DNA of 64,000 bases from Mesorhizobium sp. BR1-1-16. Lineage in GTDB: Bacteria > Pseudomonadota > Alphaproteobacteria > Rhizobiales > Kaistiaceae. This document shows, one piece after another, positions 47,027-56,028 of this stretch. The translations under genes and the position numbers were made by a program. The notes beneath the pieces were generated by a model. It was not told the origin of the DNA. It made no database searches and saw nothing but the letters and a program-made list of their open reading frames with translations. Each line of letters opens with the position of its first letter. The first letter of the stretch is position 1. The stretch spans positions 186,001 through 250,000 of the forward strand of contig NZ_JAIUIE010000003.1 in the NCBI RefSeq assembly GCF_020165495.1, in the 5' to 3' direction.

Positions 47027-47778
47027 AACGATGGCTTGCCGATCCGCTGATCTGGACCGGCCTTGCGCTGGTGCTGCTCGTCATCTTCATGCCGGCGCTG
47101 AAGCCGCTTTTCGCCGTCCTCTTCCCTGATCAGGATCGCCCCCTCTTCGAGCAGGACAGCTTCATCAATCTGACGCTGGCCCATATCGGCCTCGTTGCGG
47201 CCTCGAGCGCGATCTCCATCGTCGTGGGCGTCACGCTCGCGCTCTTCGTCACGCGGCCGGCTGGGCGCGAATTCCGGCCCCTCGTCGAAACGGTGGTGGC
47301 GACAGGACAGACTTTCCCGCCCGTCGCAGTGCTCGCCGTCGCCGTACCGCTCATCGGGTTCGGCGCGATGCCAGCGCTGATCGCGCTGGCGCTCTACGGC
47401 CTGCTGCCGGTGACGGAGGCAACCGTCGCCGCCATCGAACAGGTTCCTGCAGGCGCCCGTGAGGCTGCGCGCGGCATCGGCATGAGCCCGGCCGGCCGGC
47501 TTCGGCAGATAGAGCTGCCGCTGGCGGCTCCGGTCATCCTTGCCGGCATCCGCACCTCGGTCATCATCAATATCGGCACGGCGGCCATTGCCTCCACCGT
47601 CGGCGCGAAGACGCTCGGCCTGCCGATCATCATCGGTCTCAGCGGCTTCAACACCGCCTATGTCGTTCAGGGCGCAATCGTTGTCGGGCTCCTCGCAGTG
47701 GTCACCGACCTGGCGTTCGATCGTCTCGGCGGCCTGCTCGACCGCTGGAAACGCGACGATGTCGCGGCGTCTGCATGA
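47023..47778 (+). CDS. yehW: Osmoprotectant ABC transporter permease, YehW-like
   Basis: Inner-membrane permease of 251 residues with about six helices and the EAA-like loop [23 protein letters not shown]. It starts with GTG 47023 inside the stop of the ATPase gene. It pairs with YehY as the second membrane subunit. The last gene of the unit; no clear terminator follows. Confidence 0.9.
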   Translation: MKRWLADPLIWTGLALVLLVIFMPALKPLFAVLFPDQDRPLFEQDSFINLTLAHIGLVAASSAISIVVGVTLALFVTRPAGREFRPLVETVVATGQTFPPVAVLAVAVPLIGFGAMPALIALALYGLLPVTEATVAAIEQVPAGAREAARGIGMSPAGRLRQIELPLAAPVILAGIRTSVIINIGTAAIASTVGAKTLGLPIIIGLSGFNTAYVVQGAIVVGLLAVVTDLAFDRLGGLLDRWKRDDVAASA

Positions 47779-47908
47779 AGCGCAAATTTCGGCGTCGAAT
47801 CTGGAGCCAAGCAGTGGCACACTCAGGGCGCGCATAACGTCGAGGAACTTCGATAGACTGCCATGCGTTGCAGGTGGTCACAGCCGCGCCGATGAACAGG
47901 AGCATGCC

Positions 47909-48337
47909 ATGCCAGGGAAGAGCGACGAAGCGATCCGTATCAGGGCCTATGAGATCTGGCTCGCCGAAGGCCAGCCGCACGGGCGAGAATGGGATCACTG
48001 GTTGATGGCGGTCGCTGAAGTCGAGAGCGACGGCAAGCCGGCTAAGAAGGGCAAGAAGCCCGCTGCCGACAAGCCGGCATCCGGCAAGGCAGCCAAGGCG
48101 CCCGGTAAGGCTGCGGTAAAGGACGAAGCGCCGAAGACGGCGGCGGCAAAGGCTGCCCCGAAGGCAAAGGCTTCCGCCAAGTCGAAGACGCCGAAGACCG
48201 ACACGGAAGCTCCGGCCGCGGTAACGGAAGCCGGCACCAGCGCGCCGGAGGCGACATCCGCCGCAGAGGCCGCTCCGGAACAGGCAAAGCCGACCGCGAA
48301 GAAGACACGCGCGCCGAAGGCAAAAGCCGCGGTCTGA
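47909..48337 (+). CDS. DUF2934 protein with histone-H1-like Lys/Ala/Pro tail
   Basis: Protein of 142 residues. The first 35 form a DUF2934 module (IRIRAYEIWLAEGQPHGREW then DHWLMA). From about residue 45 to the end the composition is almost only Lys, Ala, Pro, Thr and Glu, with repeated PKAKA/KKTRAPKAKA words, like bacterial histone-H1 mimics. Nucleic-acid binding by the tail is plausible but unproven. The function of DUF2934 is unknown. ATG 47909 lies 6 bases after AGGAG. Longer in-frame extensions upstream run through the YehW gene and are not real. Confidence 0.85.
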   Translation: MPGKSDEAIRIRAYEIWLAEGQPHGREWDHWLMAVAEVESDGKPAKKGKKPAADKPASGKAAKAPGKAAVKDEAPKTAAAKAAPKAKASAKSKTPKTDTEAPAAVTEAGTSAPEATSAAEAAPEQAKPTAKKTRAPKAKAAV

Positions 48338-48364
48338 CGGACCGTTTTACTCCGCGCCTCGCAA

Positions 48365-49720
48365 TCAGCCCGCGTCGCCCGCCTCGAAAGCGGCGCGGGT
48401 AATGCCATGGCGCTTCAGCTTGTCGTAGAAGGTTTTGCGCGGTAGACGCAGCTTCTCGATCGTCGTGCGAACATCGCCGCCGCTTTCGCGCAGCGTCGCG
48501 CGGATGAGATCGGCCTCGAAGCGGTCAACGCGCTCGGTCAGTCCGCCCTCCGCCTCCGCTACGCCCTCCGACGCTGGCGGCGCCTGATCCTCGAGACCGA
48601 GCGCATAGCGCTCGGCGAAGTGCAGCAGTTCGCGCACATTTCCCGGCCAGTCATGCGTTTCGAGATGGGTGCGCGCTGCGGCAGTCAGGTCAGGCTGCGG
48701 CCGGCCAAAGCGTTGCGAAGCGCGGCGCAGGAAAAAGCCGAACAGCAGCAGCACGTCCTCGCGTCGCTCGCGCAGCGGCGGGACTCGGAGCGTCACCACA
48801 TTGAGCCGATAATAGAGATCGCTGCGGAAATCGCCTCGCGCGGCGGGATCCGATAAATCGACCTTCGCCGCCGCGACGACCCGGAGGTCGACCGCGCGAT
48901 CTTCATTGGTCCCGAGCGGCGCCACGCGCCGGGTTTCCAGCACGCGCAGCAGCTTCACCTGCAGTGACGGGGGCATGGATTCGATTTCGTCCAGAAACAG
49001 CGTGCCGCCGTCCGAATGCTCGATCCGGCCGACACGGCGTTTTTGTGCGCCCGTGAACGCGCCAGCTTCATGGCCGAACAGTTCGCTCTCGATGACGCTT
49101 TCGGGCAAACCGCCGCAATTGAGGGCCACGAACGGGCGGGCTGCACGCCGGCTCCAGCGATGCAGATGCTCGGCGACGACCTCCTTGCCGGATCCGGTCT
49201 CGCCCTCAACGAGCACGTCGACATCCGCATCGGCGATCTGCCGGATCGTGGCGCGAAGCCGCCGCATCGCCGGTGCATCGCCAAGAAAGGTGATGTCATC
49301 AGCGCCGCCGGTCGTTGCGGCGCGCAGCCGCCGGTTCTCCAGCACGAGCGTGCGCTTCTCCAGCGCCCGGTGCACGGCCTCGACGAGGCGGTCGCTGGCG
49401 AAGGGCTTCGATATGAAATCATAGGCGCCGTGTTTCAGGGCGCTAACGGCGAGCTCGACGTCGCCATGGCCGGTGACGAGGATGACCGGCAGGTCGGGAT
49501 CGAGCGCGCGGATGCGCTCGAAGAGCTGCAGTCCCGAGAGGCGGGGCATGCGGATATCGCTGACGACGACCCCGGGGAAATTGGCGTCGAGCGCGGCAAG
49601 CGCAGCCGCAGCGGCGGCGAAAACGCGCGGTTGATAGCCGGCGAGCTCCAATGTCTGCGCCGTCGCGGCGCGCATGTCGGGATCATCCTCGACGAGGACG
49701 ACGGGCAAAGCTTCGCTCAT
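48365..49720 (-). CDS. dctD: C4-dicarboxylate transport response regulator (sigma-54 activator)
   Basis: NtrC-family activator of 451 residues. The receiver domain carries Asp55 (VVVSDIRMP) and Lys105. The AAA+ domain has Walker A GETGSGKE (173-180) and the sigma-54 contact loop GAFTGA (220-225). A Fis-type helix-turn-helix ([20 protein letters not shown]) ends the protein. It activates dctA, whose promoter with two dyad sites is found at 51559-51674. Its ATG overlaps the dctB stop, so kinase and regulator are made together. Confidence 0.95.
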   Translation of the reverse strand: MSEALPVVLVEDDPDMRAATAQTLELAGYQPRVFAAAAAALAALDANFPGVVVSDIRMPRLSGLQLFERIRALDPDLPVILVTGHGDVELAVSALKHGAYDFISKPFASDRLVEAVHRALEKRTLVLENRRLRAATTGGADDITFLGDAPAMRRLRATIRQIADADVDVLVEGETGSGKEVVAEHLHRWSRRAARPFVALNCGGLPESVIESELFGHEAGAFTGAQKRRVGRIEHSDGGTLFLDEIESMPPSLQVKLLRVLETRRVAPLGTNEDRAVDLRVVAAAKVDLSDPAARGDFRSDLYYRLNVVTLRVPPLRERREDVLLLFGFFLRRASQRFGRPQPDLTAAARTHLETHDWPGNVRELLHFAERYALGLEDQAPPASEGVAEAEGGLTERVDRFEADLIRATLRESGGDVRTTIEKLRLPRKTFYDKLKRHGITRAAFEAGDAG

Positions 49721-51546
49721 GCGGCAAGCCTCAGTTCAAGGAGGAAGACGGCGCCCCGCGCATCGGTGGGTTCGAAGCGCAAGGCTCCGCCGAATTCGCG
49801 CGCGATCTCGCTGGAGATGACGAGTCCGAGACCAAGGCCGGTTTCCTTGGTGGTGACGAAGGGCATGAACAGGGTTTCCGCGATGTCGGCCGCAACGCCC
49901 GGCCCGTTGTCGGACACACGAAGGCGCGCCGCCAGGTCGTCGCTCTCGACGCTGATCACGATCCGCCCCTGCGCCTCGCTCTTGACCGCATCGAGCGCGT
50001 TCTGAAGCAGATTGACCAGGATCTGCTCCAGCCGGATGCGGCTCGCCCGCACGATCGGCCCCGGCGTTACCCGAACGCGCTCCAGCACGACCCCGCTGTC
50101 GCGGATGCGGCCGGCGAGGAGCGACAAGGCGCCGTCGATTGCGTCATCGAGTGGGACAGGCCCTTGCGGGCTGGTGGCGCGGCGCGCAAATCCGCGCAGC
50201 GTGCCCGTGATCTCGCCGATCCGGTCCGCCATCCGTCCGATCGCGCCCATGTTTTCGCGCGCCGGATCGGTGCGGCCACTCTCGATCAAGCGCCCCGCAT
50301 TGTCGGCATAGGCGCGAATGGCGGCGACAGGCTGGTTGATCTCATGCGCGACGCCCGCCGCGATCTGTCCAAGAATGGAGAGGCGGTTGGCCTGCGCCAG
50401 TTCATCACGCAGCCGCCGCACCCGCTGCTCCGCGGCCGCACGCACTTCGATCTCGCCGGCCAATGCCGTATTGGCCTGACTGAGTTCGCCCGTGCGCTCC
50501 AGCACGCGCCGCTCGAGCTCGGCATTCATGGCGCTGAGCGCCGCCTGCCGCCTCCGGATCGACAAGCGCCGACGCTGCACCGCGACGGCGACTGCGATGA
50601 TCGCAAGAAGCGCCGCGAGCGCGATCGATATCGCCATGCGCGAGGCCGATGCGATCACCGCATCGGCCGGCACCAGGACCGTCATCCGCCAGTCCGGCGC
50701 AGCGGCTCCGATGGGTCCCGTTGCAACGGCGAAATGTGCGCGGGCATTCCGCGGGCCAACTCCGACCAAGCCGCCGCCATCATCGGCGAGCGGCACGGAA
50801 GCGAGCGGCGCCTCGCCCAGCTGCAGCGCCTGCCGCGCCGCGGCCTCGTCCGCAAGCGGCGCGAGAAGACCGAAGCGCCAGTCCGGGCGACTGGTCGCAA
50901 GCACGATGCCGTGCGGATCGGACGCGAAGACCGTGTAGCCGCTCTCGCGCCAATTGGCCTCCACACGATCCAGCTCGACCTTGACGACGACGACGCCGAG
51001 CGCGCCTGAAGGCCCGTCGACGCGATGCGACAGATAAAGGCCAGGGCGGCGGCTGACGGTGCCGAGCGCGTATTGCAGTCCGCGCCCGGAAGCCATTGCG
51101 TCAGTGAAATAGGAGCGGAATCCGTAGTCGCTGCCGACGAAGCTGTCCGGATCATCAAAATTGGAAGCGGCAACCGTGATGCCGTCGCGGCCGATGAGAT
51201 AGAGCACGCTGGCGCCGGCCTCATCCGCAAGCGCCTCGAGCTTTGCGCTCAGCCGCCCTGCCCGCTCCGCATCCGGAGCCGCAAGCAGCGCAACGACATC
51301 GCTGTCGACAGCAAGCACGGCCGGCAGGAGCTGCTGTTTGGAGATTTCGCCGGAGAGCGCGGCCGCCGCGAGCGGCAAGGTCGAGGCGGCGCGGGCGTCG
51401 AGATCCGCGGTCGCCAACGAGCGACCGTAGCGATCGGCCACCATCACGACGGCGCTGATGACGAGAACGGCCAGGAGCAGCCCAGCGGCCGACCAGAGCC
51501 ACGCCGAGCCCCGCGAAGCCACGATGCGCGCGCCAGTCAGGGTCAT
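49717..51546 (-). CDS. dctB: C4-dicarboxylate sensor histidine kinase
   Basis: Membrane sensor of 609 residues. Helix 1 is at about 19-37 and helix 2 at about 303-323. Between them lies a periplasmic dCache domain whose ligand region includes GFRSYF (142-147) and [10 protein letters not shown] (165-174), as in DctB proteins that bind succinate, malate or fumarate. A coiled linker (about 340-385) leads to His401 in [10 protein letters not shown] and an intact ATPase domain ([15 protein letters not shown]). It senses C4-dicarboxylates and phosphorylates DctD. It is divergent from dctA, with 233 bases between. Confidence 0.94.
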   Translation of the reverse strand: MTLTGARIVASRGSAWLWSAAGLLLAVLVISAVVMVADRYGRSLATADLDARAASTLPLAAAALSGEISKQQLLPAVLAVDSDVVALLAAPDAERAGRLSAKLEALADEAGASVLYLIGRDGITVAASNFDDPDSFVGSDYGFRSYFTDAMASGRGLQYALGTVSRRPGLYLSHRVDGPSGALGVVVVKVELDRVEANWRESGYTVFASDPHGIVLATSRPDWRFGLLAPLADEAAARQALQLGEAPLASVPLADDGGGLVGVGPRNARAHFAVATGPIGAAAPDWRMTVLVPADAVIASASRMAISIALAALLAIIAVAVAVQRRRLSIRRRQAALSAMNAELERRVLERTGELSQANTALAGEIEVRAAAEQRVRRLRDELAQANRLSILGQIAAGVAHEINQPVAAIRAYADNAGRLIESGRTDPARENMGAIGRMADRIGEITGTLRGFARRATSPQGPVPLDDAIDGALSLLAGRIRDSGVVLERVRVTPGPIVRASRIRLEQILVNLLQNALDAVKSEAQGRIVISVESDDLAARLRVSDNGPGVAADIAETLFMPFVTTKETGLGLGLVISSEIAREFGGALRFEPTDARGAVFLLELRLAA

Positions 51547-51558
51547 CGGCGAAGCCTA

Positions 51559-51574
51559 GTGCGGAAATCCACAC
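51559..51574. promoter_or_regulatory. DctD activator site, distal dyad
   Basis: GTGCGGAAATCCACAC, an imperfect dyad centred about 120 bases upstream of the expected dctA transcription start. Confidence 0.7.
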
Positions 51575-51589
51575 AAGGAAATGCGCCTC

Positions 51590-51605
51590 GTGCGGAAAGT
51601 CGCAC
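51590..51605. promoter_or_regulatory. DctD activator site, proximal dyad
   Basis: GTGCGGAAAGTCGCAC has perfect 5-bp arms. Its centre is 31 bases from that of the distal dyad, three helical turns, so two DctD dimers would bind on the same face of the DNA. Confidence 0.7.
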
Positions 51606-51658
51606 ACTCGGCGCGCGACTTAGCCAAGAAACTGGCTGAGTTCCGCGGTTTTAACGCC

Positions 51659-51674
51659 TTGGCACAGCGTTTGC
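51659..51674 (+). promoter_or_regulatory. Sigma-54 promoter of dctA
   Basis: TTGGCACAGCGTTTGC fits the -24/-12 consensus. GG is at 51661-51662 and GC at 51673-51674, exactly 10 bases apart. It lies 106 bases before the dctA start and is preceded by the two DctD dyads. Confidence 0.88.
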
Positions 51675-51779
51675 GCCTCTCCCTGCGAGACGAAGCGCGT
51701 GTGCGAAAAAAGTGCCGCCGCTGCGGGAGGAACCGGTCCGGGTCCGCCGTCTCACCCGGACGAGGAGGAGGACCTTTCC

Positions 51780-53123
51780 ATGGCCATCATGATCGCAGCC
51801 GGCGCGCCTGCCCCGCGTCGCAAGCCATTCTACGCTCAGCTTTACGTTCAGGTTTTGACGGCGATCGCACTCGGCATCGCGGTCGGCCATTTCTATCCCG
51901 AACTCGGCACCAGCCTGAAGCCGCTCGGCGACGCGTTCATCAAGCTGGTGAAGATGATCATCGCGCCGGTGATCTTCCTCACCGTCACGACCGGCATCGC
52001 GGCGATGCATGACCTTCGCAAGGTCGGCCGCGTCGTCGGCAAGGCGATGGCCTATTTCATCACCTTCTCGACGCTGGCGCTCGCCATCGGCCTCATCGTC
52101 GCCAATGTCGTGCAGCCTGGATCAGGCTTCAATGTCGATCCGGCAAGCCTCGACCCGGCAGCGGTCCAGAGTTTCACCGAGAAGGCGCACGACCAGACCA
52201 TCGTCGGCTTCCTGATGAACATCATCCCGACGACGATGGCCGATGCCCTCTCCTCGGGCGACATCCTGCAGGTGCTGTTCATCGCCGTGCTGTTCGGCAT
52301 TGCGCTGGCCATGGTCGGCGAGGCCGGAGAACCCGTGACGCGCTTCCTGACCGCGCTGACCGTTCCGATCTTCCGTCTGGTCGCGATCCTGATGAAGGCG
52401 GCGCCGATCGGTGCCTTCGGCGCGATGGCCTTCACCATCGGGAAATATGGCATCGGCTCGGTGGTCAACCTCGCCTTCCTGGTCGGCACATTCTACCTGA
52501 CGTCGATCCTGTTCGTGCTGGTCGTGCTCGGCGCCGTCGCCCGCTACAACGGCTTCTCGATCCTGAAGCTCATCCGTTACCTGAAGGAAGAGCTGCTGCT
52601 GGTGCTCGGCACGTCGTCATCGGAAGCGGCCCTGCCCTCGCTTATGGAAAAGATGGAACGCGCCGGTGCCAAGCGGTCGGTGGTGGGTCTTGTTGTCCCG
52701 ACAGGCTATTCGTTCAATCTCGACGGGACCAATATCTACATGACGCTCGCGGCGCTGTTCATCGCGCAGGCGACAAACACGCATCTCTCGCTCGAGCAGC
52801 AGGTGTTGCTGCTGCTGGTGGCGATGCTCTCCTCGAAGGGCGCAGCCGGCATCACCGGCGCCGGCTTCATCACCCTTGCGGCAACCCTCTCGGTCGTCCC
52901 GAGCGTGCCGGTCGCCGGCATGGCGCTGATCCTCGGCGTCGACCGCTTCATGTCGGAATGCCGTGCATTGACCAACTTCATCGGCAATGCCGTCGCCACG
53001 CTGGTGGTCGCCCGCTGGGAAGGCGAACTCGATGTCACCAAAATGAAGGCGGCGCTCGACGGTGCGCCTGGCCGGATGGAGGCCGAAACGGCGCTGGCAC
53101 CCGGCCTCGTCGCTGCCGAATAA
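51780..53123 (+). CDS. dctA: C4-dicarboxylate:cation symporter
   Basis: Inner-membrane symporter of 447 residues (DAACS family) importing succinate, malate, fumarate and aspartate. Family signatures are the serine-rich [37 protein letters not shown] and [17 protein letters not shown] re-entrant loop region. ATG 51780 follows GAGGAGG; an in-frame ATG at 51699 is upstream in the leader and less likely. Transcription is from the sigma-54 promoter at 51659-51674 under DctBD. A strong terminator lies at 53145-53170. Confidence 0.95.
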   Translation: MAIMIAAGAPAPRRKPFYAQLYVQVLTAIALGIAVGHFYPELGTSLKPLGDAFIKLVKMIIAPVIFLTVTTGIAAMHDLRKVGRVVGKAMAYFITFSTLALAIGLIVANVVQPGSGFNVDPASLDPAAVQSFTEKAHDQTIVGFLMNIIPTTMADALSSGDILQVLFIAVLFGIALAMVGEAGEPVTRFLTALTVPIFRLVAILMKAAPIGAFGAMAFTIGKYGIGSVVNLAFLVGTFYLTSILFVLVVLGAVARYNGFSILKLIRYLKEELLLVLGTSSSEAALPSLMEKMERAGAKRSVVGLVVPTGYSFNLDGTNIYMTLAALFIAQATNTHLSLEQQVLLLLVAMLSSKGAAGITGAGFITLAATLSVVPSVPVAGMALILGVDRFMSECRALTNFIGNAVATLVVARWEGELDVTKMKAALDGAPGRMEAETALAPGLVAAE

Positions 53124-53144
53124 TCCACAGTAACACCCGCATTG

Positions 53145-53170
53145 AAGGGCGCGCTGGTCGCGCCCTTTTT
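53145..53170 (+). terminator. Rho-independent terminator of dctA
   Basis: GGGCGCG (53147-53153), loop CTGGT, CGCGCCC (53159-53165), then TTTTT. The flanking AA/TT extends the stem. Confidence 0.88.
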
Positions 53171-53238
53171 CTTGCGTCGGAACCAAAGACCCAATCGTGC
53201 CGTTTAGCCACCGTCTGGTTCAATAGCGGAGGCTGAAA

Positions 53239-53316
53239 ATGGGTCGCTCAATTCTTCTCTGGTTCCTTGGGGTGCCGATTCCGATCATCATCCTCCTCGC
53301 CCTCTTCTGGCATTGA
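53239..53316 (+). CDS. 25-residue membrane peptide
   Basis: A 26-codon reading frame (ATG 53239 to TGA 53316) encodes one hydrophobic helix. It begins MGRSILLWFLGVPIPII and ends LALFWH, with a basic residue at position 3 and Pro13/Pro15 at a central kink. CGGAGG (53227-53232) stands 6 bases upstream. The next gene starts 10 bases after its stop. Short peptides of this general form with an internal VPIPII word occur in many alphaproteobacteria, as far as I recall, but no function is known. It could be a regulator or subunit of the larger membrane protein encoded after it. Confidence 0.7.
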   Translation: MGRSILLWFLGVPIPIIILLALFWH

Positions 53317-53326
53317 GGGCAGTACG

Positions 53327-54226
53327 ATGACCATCGTCGCAACATCGGCGCCCGCATCGGCGCCGGAGTCTTCACAATCCGCGATCTCGTGGGGCGCAAT
53401 CCTCGCCGGCGCGGCCGTGGCAGCCGCGACCTCGCTTTGCCTCTTCGTGCTCGGATCCGGTCTCGGCTTCGCTGCCGTTTCGCCTTGGTCGAACGCTGGT
53501 ATCGCTGCGGGCACCTTTGCGGTGTCGGCTGCAATCTGGCTCGTCGTCGTGCAATGGCTCGCCTCGGCGCTCGGAGGCTATGTAACCGGCCGCCTGCGCA
53601 CGCGCTGGGTCGGCGTCCACACCGACGAGGTGTTCTTCCGCGACACGGCGCATGGCTTCCTGGCCTGGTGCGTCTCCACGCTCATCGCAGCCGTGCTCCT
53701 CGGCTCGGCAGTGGTCGGCACGGTTTCGTCGGGCGTTCAGGCAACCACGGCCGTGCTCTCCGGTGCGGCGCAGGGCGCTTCGCAGGGGGCAGCTCAGGCC
53801 GCTGGCAACGCAACCGATCCGACGGGGTATCTCGTCGACACGTTGTTCCGGTCAGTTGCTGACCAGCTGCCGCCGGCCACGCCGGCGACCAACCCGGGCG
53901 ATGTCCGGTCAGAAGCAGCCCGTATCGTTGCCACGGGCATCGCAAGCGGCGAAATGCCGGATGCGGACAAGGCCTATCTGGCTCAGCTCATCGCTGCGCG
54001 GACCGGCATTCCCGCGGCTGACGCCGAGAAGCGCGTCAACGACATGCTGGCCCAGGTCGAGGCGACCAAGACCAAGGCCAAGGAAGCAGCCGACGCCGCC
54101 CGCAAGGCTGCGACCACAACGATGCTGCTCGGCTTCGTGGCGCTTCTGGTGGGTGCCTTCATCGCAGCTGTCTCTGCCGCGCTCGGCGGCAAGCTGCGCG
54201 ACGAGGATGTTCCTTCGACCACCTGA
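53327..54226 (+). CDS. Conserved membrane protein of unknown function
   Basis: Protein of 299 residues with hydrophobic helices at about 20-44, 53-75 and 107-130 and a last one at about 263-286. Between the third and fourth is a polar region rich in Ala, Gly and Gln (GAAQGASQGAAQAAGNA) followed by a helical, charged stretch (EKRVNDMLAQVEATKTKAKEAADAARKA) that looks like a coiled coil. The basic RLRTRWVG loop after helix 2 suggests a cytoplasmic side. I do not recognise the family. ATG 53327 has GAGGG upstream; an in-frame extension to 53267 would overlap the small peptide gene. Confidence 0.78.
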   Translation: MTIVATSAPASAPESSQSAISWGAILAGAAVAAATSLCLFVLGSGLGFAAVSPWSNAGIAAGTFAVSAAIWLVVVQWLASALGGYVTGRLRTRWVGVHTDEVFFRDTAHGFLAWCVSTLIAAVLLGSAVVGTVSSGVQATTAVLSGAAQGASQGAAQAAGNATDPTGYLVDTLFRSVADQLPPATPATNPGDVRSEAARIVATGIASGEMPDADKAYLAQLIAARTGIPAADAEKRVNDMLAQVEATKTKAKEAADAARKAATTTMLLGFVALLVGAFIAAVSAALGGKLRDEDVPSTT

Positions 54227-54246
54227 TGGTGTCGACGGGGTAAGGA

Positions 54247-54275
54247 AAAGGGACGGCTTCGGCCGTCCCTTTTTT
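54247..54275. terminator. Rho-independent terminator
   Basis: GGGACGGC (54250-54257), TTCG loop, GCCGTCCC (54262-54269) and six T, with AAA before the stem. It ends the unit 53239-54226 and may also act on the converging cytochrome unit. Confidence 0.9.
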
Positions 54276-54396
54276 GTTGCTGGGCCTGCCCAGCAAAACG
54301 AGAGCGGCCCGCCGATGTGGGTACCGGCGAGCCGCTCCACGATCCCCGAACCGCCCCTCTGTGGGAGAGGATTGGCAGGGAATCTCTTGTGCCAGG

Positions 54397-54936
54397 TCAG
54401 CCCATTTCGTCGGCCGCCATTCCGCGCTTTCTCCCGGTGATCATGGCCAGCGGCAGGTTTTCGCGATGGCGGATGCTGGCGAGGACGACCCCCGCGACAT
54501 GCAGGCCGATCAACCCGAGAATCACATAGGCGAAGGCGCCATGGACCTCCTCCAGCCAGGCGACCCCAAAGAAGGCGTCGGTGGTGAGCAGGTAGCCCAT
54601 CGTCACCTGGGCCGCGATCGCCAGCATGAGCGCGACGATCATCGCGCCGCCTGCCGGGTTATGGCCGATAAAGCGGCGCTCACGACCCGCGGCGATGTCA
54701 CGGAGATAGCCGATGACCGTCGAGGGATGCCGCACAAAGGACGAGAAGCGCGCCGTGCGAGGCCCGATCAGGCCCCAGATGATGCGCACTGCAAGCAAGC
54801 CGGCCGCGACATAGCCTGCGACAAGGTGCACCGACTGCATGTCTTCCGCCGTCAGCCAGGCAACGGCGATCGAGATCGCCAATGCCCAATGGAACAGGCG
54901 GATGACGGGATCCCAGACCTTGACCTCGCCGGACAT
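54397..54936 (-). CDS. Cytochrome b561-family protein
   Basis: Inner-membrane di-haem cytochrome of 179 residues with four helices. Haem ligands are seen as FHWALAI (His16), SVHLVAGY (His37), EVHGAFAYVIL and GLHVAGVV. The N-terminus VKVWDPVIRLFHW is typical of bacterial b-type cytochromes paired with soluble PepSY or c-type partners. It would move electrons between quinones and a periplasmic acceptor or oxidant. It starts 10 bases after the stop of the PepSY-domain gene and belongs to its operon. Confidence 0.88.
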   Translation of the reverse strand: MSGEVKVWDPVIRLFHWALAISIAVAWLTAEDMQSVHLVAGYVAAGLLAVRIIWGLIGPRTARFSSFVRHPSTVIGYLRDIAAGRERRFIGHNPAGGAMIVALMLAIAAQVTMGYLLTTDAFFGVAWLEEVHGAFAYVILGLIGLHVAGVVLASIRHRENLPLAMITGRKRGMAADEMG

Positions 54937-54946
54937 CGCCGCCTCC

Positions 54947-55225
54947 TCAGTCCGCTGCCACGTCGAGCATCTTGAGCGTCGCCGGATCGAACAGCTTCTC
55001 CATCCGGGCGCTGCCCTTCACCGCATAGGCCTCGTAGCAACCCTTCTGGTGCTTGATCTTGCGGACGGTCCAGCCGTCCTTCTCAAGCTGCATCTTGAGG
55101 GCATCGGTGCTCTGGGCCTTGGCCTCAGGCACATTGCAGACATCGGCTGCGAGAGCCGGACCGGCCGCGCCGATCGCAAATGCCGCTGCAGTTGCGAGAA
55201 ACAGGGCGGAAGAGAACGACTTCAT
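54947..55225 (-). CDS. Secreted PepSY-domain protein
   Basis: Periplasmic protein of 92 residues. Signal peptide about 1-27 (GAAGPALAAD). The mature domain has MQLEKDGWTVRKIKHQKGCYEAYAVKG, the PepSY pattern, and two cysteines (one near the mature N-terminus, CNVPEA, and one in KGCYEA) that may form a disulphide. Such proteins accompany b561 cytochromes and copper, haem or peroxide responses. It is divergent from the two-component genes at 55369, with an inverted repeat in the gap, so the pair is probably its target. Confidence 0.83.
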   Translation of the reverse strand: MKSFSSALFLATAAAFAIGAAGPALAADVCNVPEAKAQSTDALKMQLEKDGWTVRKIKHQKGCYEAYAVKGSARMEKLFDPATLKMLDVAAD

Positions 55226-55282
55226 CAGGAAACCTCGTTGTTGCCGTCGATTGGCTCGACAACGCCGTTTTCCCTCCTCGCC

Positions 55283-55331
55283 CTGACGCGAAGCTGACGG
55301 CGGCGGCGCAAACCCGTAAGCTCCGCGTCAG
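55283..55331. promoter_or_regulatory. Inverted and direct repeats between PepSY and regulator genes
   Basis: CTGACGCGAAGC (55283-55294) and GCTCCGCGTCAG (55320-55331) are inverted repeats with 11 of 12 bases matching. A second CTGACG (55294-55299) follows the first at an 11-base interval, as in tandem sites of OmpR-type regulators. Confidence 0.6.
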
Positions 55332-55368
55332 CCAGGACTGATCCGGTCGATGATCGGACGGGGGCAAC

Positions 55369-56028
55369 ATGCGGATCTTGCTGGTCGAGGATGACGAGAT
55401 GCTGGGTGGCGCCTTGCGCGATCACGTCGCCGCAGAAGGCCATGCGGTCGACTGGGTGCGCCGGATCGACGACGCCGGGCATGCGCATGTCACCGTCGCC
55501 TATGACCTGATACTGCTCGATCTCAGCCTGCCCGACGGGCGCGGCCTCGACTTCCTGAAACGGCTTCGGCGGCGCGGCGACACGACACCCGTCATGATCC
55601 TGACTGCCATGGACCAGCTTTCGATGCGCATCGACGGGCTGAATGCCGGCGCCGACGACTATCTGGTCAAGCCGTTCGATCTTTCCGAACTCATGGCCCG
55701 CCTTGGCGCCGTGGCCCGCCGCTATGCGGGCAACCCGAACCCCCTCGTGACCATCGGTCCTCTCGATATTGATCAGGCAAACCGCACCGCGAGCATCGAG
55801 GGCCGGCGGCTCGACCTTACGGCGCGTGAGTGGGCGATCCTCGAGCGCCTTGCGCAGCGACCCGGCATGCTCGTCTCGCGGCCGCAGCTTGAGGATGCGC
55901 TCTATGCCTTCGGCGCGGAGATCGAGTCGAACGCGGTCGAGGTCTATGTCAGCCGCCTGCGCAAGAAGCTCGGCGTCAGCCTGATCCAGACGGCACGCGG
56001 CCTCGGCTATCGGCTCGCTACCGAATGA
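55369..56028 (+). CDS. OmpR-family response regulator
   Basis: Regulator of 219 residues. The receiver has Asp51 (LILLDLSLPDG) and the Lys of LVKPFD. The winged-helix DNA-binding domain (about 125-219) includes LDLTAREWAILERLAQRPG and AVEVYVSRLRKKLG. It resembles the QseB/PmrA branch. ATG 55369 follows GGGGG. The stop overlaps the kinase start as ATGA. It likely controls its own unit and the divergent cytochrome/PepSY unit through the repeats at 55283-55331. Confidence 0.93.
   Translation: MRILLVEDDEMLGGALRDHVAAEGHAVDWVRRIDDAGHAHVTVAYDLILLDLSLPDGRGLDFLKRLRRRGDTTPVMILTAMDQLSMRIDGLNAGADDYLVKPFDLSELMARLGAVARRYAGNPNPLVTIGPLDIDQANRTASIEGRRLDLTAREWAILERLAQRPGMLVSRPQLEDALYAFGAEIESNAVEVYVSRLRKKLGVSLIQTARGLGYRLATE

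Noticed and set aside
47540-47908. N-terminal extension of the DUF2934 protein
   Set aside because: The extension overlaps the yehW gene in another frame; the ATG at 47909 has its own ribosome site and starts the DUF2934 module.
53267-53326. Upstream start for the membrane protein at 53327
   Set aside because: The extra 20 residues (Ser-rich) are an out-of-frame reading of the micro-gene at 53239-53316.
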